Positions 1 to 5,684 of a stretch of 7,798 nt of DNA are shown here, in pieces; the stretch's first letter is position 1; each line of letters opens with the position of its first letter. This DNA is from Candidatus Acidiferrum typicum (GTDB lineage Bacteria > Acidobacteriota > Terriglobia > Acidiferrales > UBA7541), in the NCBI GenBank assembly GCA_002478115.1, contig DLMH01000204.1, positions 904 to 8,701 of the forward strand, given 5' to 3'. The translations under genes and the position numbers were made by a program. Below the pieces are notes generated by a model. That model was given only the letters and a program-made list of their open reading frames with translations, had not been told where the DNA came from and made no database searches.

Positions 1-1
1 C

Positions 2-67
2 ATGAGAGGCGTTGAGTCCGACCTAGAGGGACCGAGTCCAACTACTGTAGTGCTCGAAAACGAGTGA
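2..67 (+). CDS. Possible 3' end of an upstream gene (partial)
   Basis: This is the only plus-strand frame open through the left edge. It reads about 21 codons (…SDLEGPSPTTVVLENE) to a TGA at 65-67, 25 bases before the preferred start of the next gene. The other two plus frames meet stops within the first 15 bases or so. An ATG sits at position 2, but nothing upstream is visible, so this could be the tail of a longer codirectional gene or chance. The stretch is too short for a family assignment. Confidence 0.22.
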   Translation: MRGVESDLEGPSPTTVVLENE

Positions 68-92
68 GCCCACAATGAAAAGGGAGAATCAA

Positions 93-878
93 ATGACAAG
101 CCCAGCAATCGGTGCGAGAATGCCCTTCAGGACGAATGATACGTATCAGTCTCGAAGTCCAGTTCTTCACAAGCATATGAGTGAGTTCTGGTCTGGCGAC
201 CTAGGTCTTACTCTCATAACTATCTCTCTCGCCGTCCTCATCTTCGTAATAACACCCCTTCGCGAAGCTGCCCTACCCGGCCGCTTCTTCTTCGACCTCA
301 TTGTGGTTACGCTGATGGTTTTCGGCGCCATGGCCGTAAACCAGAGCCGCATCGCCAAGGCTTTCGTGATCGCCGTCGTGCTTGCCAGTGCGGCGGTGTC
401 GGGGGCCGCTCGCCTCCATCCGACTCTGTTTCTACATCAGTTGTCGAGCGTTCTTTCTACCCTCACGCTGCTTCTCTACGTCCGCATTGTGTTGCTCGTG
501 ATGTTTCGCAAAGGCCCGGTGACGTGGAGTCGCATCCAGGGCGGCATATGCGCCTATCTTCTTGTTGGAATGGCGTGGGCTTCCGCCTTTCAGTTCCTTG
601 AGCAACTCCTCCCGGGCTCTTTCCACTTCGTTACTGCGCCGGCGGATATGGACCAACTCACGTCAAAGCTTACCTATTTCAGTTTCGCCACGCTTACCAC
701 TGTCGGTAGCGACATCGCCCCTCTGCTTCCTTTCGCGCGCTCGCTCACCATGGCTGAGGCCATCGTCGGCCAGCTTTTCCCCGCCACCCTCATCGGCGCG
801 CTCGTGGCCATGGCTATGCAGTCCCGCACCAACATTCGGTCAGAGCATGGCCCCATTGGTGTTCGTGACGTTTCATAG
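93..878 (+). CDS. Six-helix ion-channel-like membrane protein with an altered K+ filter
   Basis: Probable inner-membrane cation-channel-family protein of 261 aa. Hydrophobic segments lie at about residues 38-56, 65-83, 88-105, 117-138, 148-168 and 218-242. A re-entrant pore-loop-like stretch is at 190-210 (YFSFATLTTVGSDIAP). This matches the pore region of the Ion_trans_2 (two-pore-domain K+ channel) family, where the loop normally reads T-x-T-T-x-G-Y-G-D-I-x-P and is followed by a last helix with a GQLFPATL-like motif, present here at about 226-233. The filter reads TTVG-S-D, one residue shorter than TTVGYGD, so K+ selectivity is doubtful. No regular arginine S4 sensor is seen. ATG 93 is preferred over in-frame ATG 75 because AGGGAG at 81-86 lies six bases upstream of it. 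The next gene is convergent. Channel family likely; transported ion unknown. Confidence 0.75.
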   Translation: MTSPAIGARMPFRTNDTYQSRSPVLHKHMSEFWSGDLGLTLITISLAVLIFVITPLREAALPGRFFFDLIVVTLMVFGAMAVNQSRIAKAFVIAVVLASAAVSGAARLHPTLFLHQLSSVLSTLTLLLYVRIVLLVMFRKGPVTWSRIQGGICAYLLVGMAWASAFQFLEQLLPGSFHFVTAPADMDQLTSKLTYFSFATLTTVGSDIAPLLPFARSLTMAEAIVGQLFPATLIGALVAMAMQSRTNIRSEHGPIGVRDVS

Positions 879-959
879 GTGTCCTGCAGCGTAGCTGCTC
901 GGGAGCAGAAGCTGAGGCGAGCTATAGCAGCGTGCCCTCCGTCCGAATTGGTGGAAGCA

Positions 960-990
960 GGTCTGCGCTGCCCCGACTGTCGGTCAGACC
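960..990. repeat. Nested stem-loop between convergent genes
   Basis: GGTCTG (960-965) pairs with CAGACC (985-990), and inside it CCGA (973-976) pairs with TCGG (980-983) around a three-base loop. It lies between the stop of the plus-strand channel gene and the stop of the minus-strand secreted protein. It could be a bidirectional 3'-end structure, but no U-rich tail follows on either strand, so it is not called an intrinsic terminator. Confidence 0.3.
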
Positions 991-1030
991 AGTATGGTGA
1001 GGCGCTCTGCACGGCGAACGGGGTCGTACC

Positions 1031-1564
1031 TTAGATTTTTTCGAAAAAGTGGGCGACCTTCTTGCCTGCATCTTCGGTGTAGTAGACGGTAACCTTGGAG
1101 CCCTTTTCGGTTCCCCTTGCCATATCTTTCCCCGCATCCTCGGTGGCGTGGCCGGTCAGCCGGAACGTCTCCTCGGTGCCGTCGGCTGTCTTGACGACCA
1201 GTGTTTTCCCACCTCTATCGATGTCTTTGATGGCGCCATCCGTTGCTTTCAAGCCGTCCTTGCCAACCTTGTCAATCTCCACCGTCGTGTCTTCAGCCCC
1301 ACGCGTGGTGTAATGAGCCACGACCTCTGTTCCTTCCTTCAATCCATGCCAGGAATCTTTCGCTGAGGCATCTGCCCCATGGACCGTCGTTTTAGCGGCA
1401 AAATGCAGCGAGTGCTCCGTGCCATCGGTCGTCTTGACTACGATGGTCTTGGTACCCGAATCGATCTTTGTGATCACCCCGTGGACAGCGCTGACAACAT
1501 CTTCCGCGGCGTACACAGTCGCAATCAGCATCAATGCGAGGATTACATTCCCAATCGTTTTCAT
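1031..1564 (-). CDS. Secreted protein with two tandem beta-rich repeats
   Basis: Exported protein of 177 aa, function unknown. Residues 1-20 (MKTIGNVILALMLIATVYAA) form a classic Sec signal peptide with probable cleavage near A19/A20. The mature part consists of two related units, at about 27-97 and 108-177. Each follows the order G-x-I-x-x-I-D-x-G-x-K-T-[IL]-V-V-K-T-x-D-G-T-E, then a hydrophobic strand, then G-[ST]-x-V-x-x-[HY]-Y. The pattern resembles the small OB- or barrel-like repeats of DUF5666-type periplasmic proteins, but I cannot assign a family with certainty. The frame opens further upstream (to 1615), but ATG 1564 is chosen because the signal peptide starts there and CAGGAG lies 11 bases upstream, with a second weaker AGGA closer. 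Likely monocistronic. Confidence 0.75.
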   Translation of the reverse strand: MKTIGNVILALMLIATVYAAEDVVSAVHGVITKIDSGTKTIVVKTTDGTEHSLHFAAKTTVHGADASAKDSWHGLKEGTEVVAHYTTRGAEDTTVEIDKVGKDGLKATDGAIKDIDRGGKTLVVKTADGTEETFRLTGHATEDAGKDMARGTEKGSKVTVYYTEDAGKKVAHFFEKI

Positions 1565-1601
1565 TATCCTGCAAGCTCCTGAGTTAAGATTTTCCACGCA
1601 T

Positions 1602-1624
1602 TCTAAATCTTTCAATCTAAATCT
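1602..1624 (-). promoter_or_regulatory. Direct repeat AGATTTAGA x2 upstream of the secreted-protein gene
   Basis: The nonamer TCTAAATCT occurs at 1602-1610 and 1616-1624 (AGATTTAGA on the gene's strand), 14 bases start to start, in an AT-rich patch 38-60 bases upstream of ATG 1564. Position, composition and spacing would suit a promoter or operator. TAGAAT at the downstream copy could serve as a -10 box, but no convincing -35 partner was found. Suggestive only. Confidence 0.25.
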
Positions 1625-2047
1625 ATCCAGCTTTTTATATCCACTATGTCCACATCAACTCGGAGTTCGGTACGGGCCACTTTGAATCGCCCTCATCACT
1701 CTGCTCCGGAATGGTGCCTCACGCGGCGGTCGAGGTCGGAGTGGGACGCCTCGATTCTGATCCCGCCTCGCCAGAAGTTTGGAGGGAAAGCGGGAATGAG
1801 CGAGTTCTCCATGTTTTCGCCGCTCTTCGGCCGCGTCCCAAAGTCGCGTTGCTTCTGATCTACCCGATAGTGGTATCCCGGAATGCCGCCCGCAGTGGTA
1901 CCGGGCAAACCCGTAGCTGAGTTATCTCCACATGCCCCCAGCCGTGGTAGCCAAAAAACCTCTTATCTCGTGATGTGCGTTCGGCTGCGATCCCGCATAG
2001 TACCTGCATGGAAGCGAGAAAGCATACAACAAGTGGCGAGCTAAGTT
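1625..2047. other. Long gap without a convincing gene
   Basis: No open frame here has a good start, Shine-Dalgarno site and recognisable protein together. The best candidate is on the minus strand: GTG 2051 to TAG 1860, 63 codons, with a signal-peptide-like start (VKLSSPLVVCFLASMQVLCG) and then basic, low-hydrophobicity residues. It has no good ribosome site, and the frame closes where another minus-strand frame (1908-1696) continues, as in a decayed small secreted gene. I recognise neither reading. The gap also holds promoter space for the flanking divergent genes. Confidence 0.35.
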
Positions 2048-2111
2048 TCACATCCGCAGAAGTGGCTTTAGACCAGACGCTGTAGTTGACCGACTGAGCG
2101 TCTGGATGTGA
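2048..2111. repeat. Nested inverted repeat upstream of the blade-repeat protein
   Basis: Two perfect inverted repeats are nested. The outer pair is TCACATCC (2048-2055) with GGATGTGA (2104-2111). The inner pair is CCAGACGCT (2073-2081) with AGCGTCTGG (2097-2105), enclosing 15 bases. The arms share the GG at 2104-2105, so the full pairings compete; a shortened seven-pair inner stem (2075-2081 with 2097-2103) could coexist with the outer one. It ends 73 bases before ATG 2185. It could be a 5'-leader RNA structure, a dyad operator, or a scar of an inserted element. No U-tract follows, so it is not an intrinsic terminator. Confidence 0.55.
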
Positions 2112-2184
2112 GGCCGTGAGAGAGCAGTCCAAAAGAAGAGCGTGCTTCCATCGACTCCGTACATTATTCGAAAAGCAGCTACCG

Positions 2185-3546
2185 ATGAAAACAGGAATTA
2201 TGACCACAAAACGCACCACGACGTACCGCTTCTACTTTTCTACTCGGATGCTTACTGCTCTTCCGATCCTTTTGGCGCTCTGCCTGATTTTCCCAACGGC
2301 GCGCGCGAACGCCGCAGTTGCAGACCGCGTTGGTTGCCCTGCAGAGAGTGCGGGCTGTGTAGTTAACCTGACCAGCATTGCGGCTGCTCCAAATGGCGGA
2401 CTCTGGGTTCAAGTCGACGGAGTCGCCAACGGCGGCGCGAGTCGGACTCTGGCACTCGACGGTGCACCGCAATTCGATAACGTCCCCTATCGGGGAGCGA
2501 TCGCCGCCATCCCCGGCCGGAATGGATATTGGGTTGTCGCTTCCGATGGAACGATATATTCGCGAGGTGACGCGCCTCCTTTGTGCGGCGGCCGGCTCAG
2601 CAATTGCTCGAAGTTCCCCTCAAATCCTGACCCGGGCCATCTGGTACTGGCGGTGGCCGCGACACCGGATGGTCAAGGCTTTTGGGCGCTCACGGAGGAC
2701 GGGAAGGTATTTACAGCCGGCAACGCCGCACCCTACGGCGATGTGACCAGGGATAGCGCGAAACCGAGCGGCATCGTCGCCACAACGTCCGGTCGCGGAT
2801 ATAACATCGTGCTGCGGGATGGAGGCGTATACAGCTTTGGTGACGCCATCTTCTACGGCTCCACGGGTGGAAAGAAGCCTGGCGGATCTGATGCATCCGG
2901 ACTTGCGGCAAGTCTTGATGCCGGCGGGAAAATAAACGGCTACTGGATGGTTGCTTCCGACGGCGGAGTCTTCACCTTTGGCGACGCGTCGTTCTTAGGG
3001 TCCACCGGCGGCAACACCAGCTCTTCCGTCACCGGCATTGTCGAGCTGCCCGACGGACATTCCTATGCCTGGGTTTATGGCAATGGCAAGGTGGGCCATT
3101 CGGCGACCTTTGCCAAGGTGGTGATCTCCTCCGACAAGTACGGTTCAGTGTGGAGTGTCCCCGAGGGCAGCAAGGACCCCGCGACATCCCTCCAGTTGAT
3201 GGGAGCTGACGGCAGTACCAGCCAACAGTGGAATATCTGGCCTACGACCAAGGACGGCAAAGTAGTGCAGATCGTCAACGTCAACAGCGGCCTGTGCGCC
3301 GATGTTACGACGCGCGATAAACACCCCTGGGGAGCGTATCTCATCCAGTACACGTGCAAAGGGAAGACGGAAGGCTGGGACAACCAGCGCTTCACCCTCA
3401 CCAACGACAGTGCCGGACACATACAGTTCCTGCCCGTGGACAGCCCCAACTACATCGTCTGGGCCCAGACAGCCAGCTCAGAATTGACCCTCATTCCCTA
3501 TCAGGGCGGGGATCCCACGGGCTGGATCTTCACGGGAGTCAAATGA
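2185..3546 (+). CDS. Secreted GYW blade-repeat protein with C-terminal ricin-like beta-trefoil
   Basis: Exported protein of 453 aa, probably binding surface or extracellular carbohydrate; no enzymatic motif is visible. Residues 1-43 are a long Sec signal (basic start, hydrophobic core about 22-36, cleavage after ANA). Residues ~110-310 hold about five divergent repeats starting near 114, 165, 205, 252 and 293, of the type GYW-x-V-A-S-D-G-G-V-F-x-F-G-D-A with a trailing GSTGG. This is the repeat seen on cell-surface proteins, best known from Actinobacteria, and is probably a beta-propeller. Residues ~313-453 resemble a ricin B beta-trefoil: QQW at 347-349, QRF at 401-403, C371 and C391 placed for a disulfide, and SGLCADV. 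ATG 2185 is uncertain; ATG 2200 and GTG 2116 are in frame, and no site has a strong Shine-Dalgarno at ideal spacing. Function inferred from domains. Confidence 0.75.
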   Translation: MKTGIMTTKRTTTYRFYFSTRMLTALPILLALCLIFPTARANAAVADRVGCPAESAGCVVNLTSIAAAPNGGLWVQVDGVANGGASRTLALDGAPQFDNVPYRGAIAAIPGRNGYWVVASDGTIYSRGDAPPLCGGRLSNCSKFPSNPDPGHLVLAVAATPDGQGFWALTEDGKVFTAGNAAPYGDVTRDSAKPSGIVATTSGRGYNIVLRDGGVYSFGDAIFYGSTGGKKPGGSDASGLAASLDAGGKINGYWMVASDGGVFTFGDASFLGSTGGNTSSSVTGIVELPDGHSYAWVYGNGKVGHSATFAKVVISSDKYGSVWSVPEGSKDPATSLQLMGADGSTSQQWNIWPTTKDGKVVQIVNVNSGLCADVTTRDKHPWGAYLIQYTCKGKTEGWDNQRFTLTNDSAGHIQFLPVDSPNYIVWAQTASSELTLIPYQGGDPTGWIFTGVK

Positions 3547-3720
3547 CCCAGCGGCTGAAGAAGGATGAAAGGACGAATGTGAGAACCGAGGTCGTGAACA
3601 ACGGGCCGCAATGAACTCTGAAAGGACTGGGGATGTTATGTCGCTGACGCATCGCTTCCTCTTCCATATTTAGCAGAATCCGTTAAAGAAACGGCAATTC
3701 AAACAAACAAGGAGATAGTT
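3547..3720. other. Intergenic leader of the VWFA-related gene
   Basis: These 174 bases hold no convincing gene and no T-tailed hairpin, so readthrough from the upstream gene is possible. An AT-richer stretch at 3667-3710 precedes a strong ribosome site, AAGGAG at 3709-3714, six bases before ATG 3721. CTGACG (3644-3649) and TATTTA (3667-3672), 17 bases apart, form only a poor sigma70-like pair. Confidence 0.4.
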
Positions 3721-4677
3721 ATGAAGTCACGAATGATCCAGATGTTTTGCTCTGCACTAACCATGGTGGCGATGGTTACGAGCATCGTTCCCCTAAACGC
3801 ACAAGAGGCATCGACGGCTACCGTTCCCGTGAAGATGACGGTTACGGCGAACGTCGCCAGCGACAAGCGCATGCCTGAAATCAACCAACAAGATGTCTTC
3901 GTTAAACAGGGCAAGGAACGCCTGCGGGTGACGGAGTGGTTTCCGGCTCAGGGAGACCGCGCCGGGCTTGACCTGTTCATCCTGATCGACGACGCGTCCG
4001 ACGCGAGGCTCGGCTCGCACCTCGAGGACTTACGCACGTTCATTAACGCTCAGCCGTCGACGACTTCAGTCGGAGTCGGATACATGAGGAATGCCACGGT
4101 TCAGATCGTACAGGACTTCACGACTGATCACGCCGCGGCTGCCAAGGCACTGCGGTTGCCCTTGGGTTCCGCAGGCGCGTATGGGAGTCCATACCTTTCG
4201 GTAATTGATCTCATGACGCGCTGGCCCGCTAACCAAAACCGTCGTGAGGTGGTGATGGTGACCGACGGAATCGACCGCGCACGGCGCGGCATGTTCTGGC
4301 GCGGATTGAATGTCAATCCGGATGTAGATTCGGCAAGTGATGTCGCTATGCGCACAGGCACGATCATCCACACGATCTATGCTCCCGGTGTGGGCCGTCT
4401 GTACCGCAACTACTGGGAAGCGACCAATGGACAACTCGGCATTGCCAAGCTGTCGGATGTAACTGGGGGCGAGTCTTTCTTCCTGGGTCTGCAAAGCCCG
4501 GTAAGTTTCGCCCCCTACCTCGATCAACTGCAGAAGATACTCGACAACCAGTATCTGTTGAGCTTCTCCGCCAAGCCGGACAAGAAGGCGGGTTTGCAAT
4601 TTGTAACGCTCAGCACTGAGGTCGCGGGTGTAGAGTTCGCCGCAGCCGACGCCATCTGGGTACCTGCTGCGAAGTAA
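3721..4677 (+). CDS. VWFA-related secreted protein (TIGR03436-like)
   Basis: Exported von Willebrand A-like protein, 318 aa. A Sec signal peptide spans residues 1-27 (cleavage near LNA/QE). A short beta region (~30-77, with INQQDVFVKQGKERLRV) matches the segment that precedes the A domain in TIGR03436 proteins. The A domain runs from about 83 to 290: strand GLDLFILIDD (82-91), a LGSHLEDLRTFI helix, VVMVTDG near 176-183, and HTIYAPG followed by a helix-rich end and LLSF. The metal site is not canonical: where D-x-S-x-S is expected it reads D90-D91-A-S-D-A, so at least one hydroxyl ligand is missing. Such proteins are very common in Acidobacteriota; their roles are mostly unknown, probably protein-protein contacts in the envelope. 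Start supported by AAGGAG at 3709-3714; a strong terminator follows the stop. Confidence 0.85.
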   Translation: MKSRMIQMFCSALTMVAMVTSIVPLNAQEASTATVPVKMTVTANVASDKRMPEINQQDVFVKQGKERLRVTEWFPAQGDRAGLDLFILIDDASDARLGSHLEDLRTFINAQPSTTSVGVGYMRNATVQIVQDFTTDHAAAAKALRLPLGSAGAYGSPYLSVIDLMTRWPANQNRREVVMVTDGIDRARRGMFWRGLNVNPDVDSASDVAMRTGTIIHTIYAPGVGRLYRNYWEATNGQLGIAKLSDVTGGESFFLGLQSPVSFAPYLDQLQKILDNQYLLSFSAKPDKKAGLQFVTLSTEVAGVEFAAADAIWVPAAK

Positions 4678-4682
4678 GCAGA

Positions 4683-4724
4683 GAGCGGGCGGATCTCGCG
4701 GATCCGCCCGCTCCATTATTTTGG
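4683..4724 (+). terminator. Strong Rho-independent terminator
   Basis: A perfect 13-base-pair stem, GAGCGGGCGGATC (4683-4695) with GATCCGCCCGCTC (4701-4713), closes a five-base loop (TCGCG). CATTATTTTGG follows as a T-rich tail. It begins five bases after the VWFA gene's stop and should end that transcript, insulating it from the channel remnant downstream. Confidence 0.9.
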
Positions 4725-4777
4725 AAATGAGCCGAGGTAGCCGAAACAATCAAGATCGTGCTCGCAGGAGTCTAGCC

Positions 4778-4897
4778 ATGTCATTTGAATTTTTTCGCTC
4801 CACGTCCGAAGTCGCACCCGCTTTGTCTATTCCAGCACTTGGTGTCGAGCAATTCTTATCATTCCAAACTCCGATTTCATTACGAAGCAGGTTCTGA
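4778..4897 (+). CDS. Shine-Dalgarno-led mini-ORF overlapping the MscS remnant
   Basis: ATG 4778 follows AGGAG (4766-4770) at seven bases, one of the best ribosome sites in the window. The frame runs 39 codons (MSFEFFRSTSEVAPALSIPA…) to TGA 4895. It overlaps the MscS-like frame and lies one frame away from it, with a six-T run at 4790-4795 just inside. It may be the start of the damaged MscS gene displaced by an indel, since LGVEQ near 4838-4852 resembles the residues expected just before the conserved IPNS of MscS. It could instead be a real short peptide or a leader. No homology recognised for the peptide itself. Confidence 0.3.
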   Translation: MSFEFFRSTSEVAPALSIPALGVEQFLSFQTPISLRSRF

Positions 4898-5277
4898 ACT
4901 GGACCGCCAGCGACCCAAAAATTCGGATCACGGTGCCCGTTTCAGTTGCTCGCGGAACCAATCCGAAAGGAGTAATTCAGATTCTTCTTGAACTAGCCGA
5001 CGGCCACACCGATGTCATGAAAGATCCAGTTCCCGTGGCCATACATTCCGAGATAGGCCCCAATGCAATCACTATTGCCCTTCGCGTGTGGACTCTCACC
5101 CAGGCAGCCAACTTCGCACAGCTGCGAAGTGAACTCTACCTGTTGATCTTAAGACGTTTCAAGGAAGAGAAAATTGAAATGCCGTTTGCCCAGTTAGACC
5201 TGCACGTAAAGTCGATTGAGGTCCCGGTTTCGGTCTCGAACGTACACCAGGGTGCCAAATCAGAGGAAATTCGTTAA
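4789..5277 (+). pseudogene. MscS-family mechanosensitive channel, C-terminal remnant
   Basis: The frame is open from just after TGA 4786-4788 to TAA 5275-5277. The recognisable part begins with ILIIPNSDFITKQVLNWT (from about 4852), the hallmark of the MscS beta domain, then DPKIRITVPVSVA, then the alpha/beta domain with ELADGHTDVMKDPVPVAI and the final strand near QLDLHVKSIEVPV. Everything before IPNS is absent or scrambled: no transmembrane helices, no TM3 pore helix and no Gly/Ala pore lining. Reading LGVEQ in the adjacent frame suggests an indel near 4850. The only in-frame start candidate, GTG 4933, lacks a ribosome site. So this cannot be a working channel; it is best read as a 5'-deleted gene. 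A soluble MscS cytoplasmic-domain fragment would be the alternative. Confidence 0.8.
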
Positions 5278-5306
5278 CAAACATTTCCATTAGAAAGATG
5301 ATTGTC

Positions 5307-5684
5307 ATGAATGCGAACAGACGGCAATTTTATCTCGGGTTGACAACTGTGTTGCTTGGCTTGGGCGCGAGTCCCAACCTTCGCGCGCAGAAATCCGAAG
5401 ATCATCCCACCACACCGCATGGTGCCACTCGTCCACCTTACTTCTTTAAGCATCCGACCTTTGAAATTATTTTTCTAACCAGCCTTGGCCGAGCTTATCA
5501 CTCGGCAGGAAACGTGGGGAAGGTCCTGTATCTGACCAGGCAAGTAGAAGACGGCAATTTTGAGAGCGCATACATGGCCTTCAAACAAGCCGGGGATGAA
5601 GCCCTAGCACAAGCTGAAGAGTCGGCGAGCCATGGCCACAAAGAGAGCGCCCGGCAGGCGTATCTATGGGCTCAGAATTTTTAG
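5307..5684 (+). CDS. Alpha/beta hydrolase, N-terminal half of a frameshifted gene (Tat signal)
   Basis: Encodes 125 residues up to TAG 5682-5684. The start MNANRRQFYLGLTTVLLGLG carries a twin-arginine motif (N-R-R-Q-F-Y-L) before a moderately hydrophobic core and ends near LRAQ, so the folded hydrolase would be exported by the Tat system. The following helices (FKHPTFEIIFLTSLGRAYHS… to HKESARQAYLWAQNF) match the helical lead-in of FrsA/dihydropseudooxynicotine-hydrolase-like enzymes, where SAR-x-AYL-x-A-x-N-[FY]-Y-R precedes the catalytic domain. The reading breaks exactly inside that motif, and the continuation (RIAPPSFLEG) is found one frame on. ATG 5298 is an in-frame alternative start; AGAAAG at 5292-5297 sits nine bases before 5307. 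On its own this half has no catalytic residue. Confidence 0.7.
   Translation: MNANRRQFYLGLTTVLLGLGASPNLRAQKSEDHPTTPHGATRPPYFFKHPTFEIIFLTSLGRAYHSAGNVGKVLYLTRQVEDGNFESAYMAFKQAGDEALAQAEESASHGHKESARQAYLWAQNF

Noticed and set aside
562..894. Plus-strand frame of 110 codons inside the channel gene
   Set aside because: It overlaps the channel gene in another frame; serine-, proline- and arginine-rich shadow translation with no ribosome site.
890..910. Small hairpin CTGCT-CGGG-AGCAG after the channel gene
   Set aside because: Five-base stem without a following T tract; not a credible terminator.
1049..1366. Plus-strand frames opposite the secreted repeat protein
   Set aside because: Antisense shadows of a gene with a clear signal peptide and internal repeats; no motif of their own.
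3644..3672. Possible sigma70 promoter CTGACG-17-TATTTA before the VWFA gene
   Set aside because: Only four and three of six consensus bases match; too weak to list as a promoter.
4066..4749. 227-codon minus-strand frame opposite the VWFA-related gene
   Set aside because: Long but antisense to a strongly supported gene, runs through its terminator, and the translation is arginine- and histidine-rich without recognisable domains.
5319..5561. 13-base direct repeat AGACGGCAATTTT at 5319-5331 and 5549-5561
   Set aside because: Both copies lie in coding sequence in different contexts; one such match is expected by chance at about this frequency in a window of this size.
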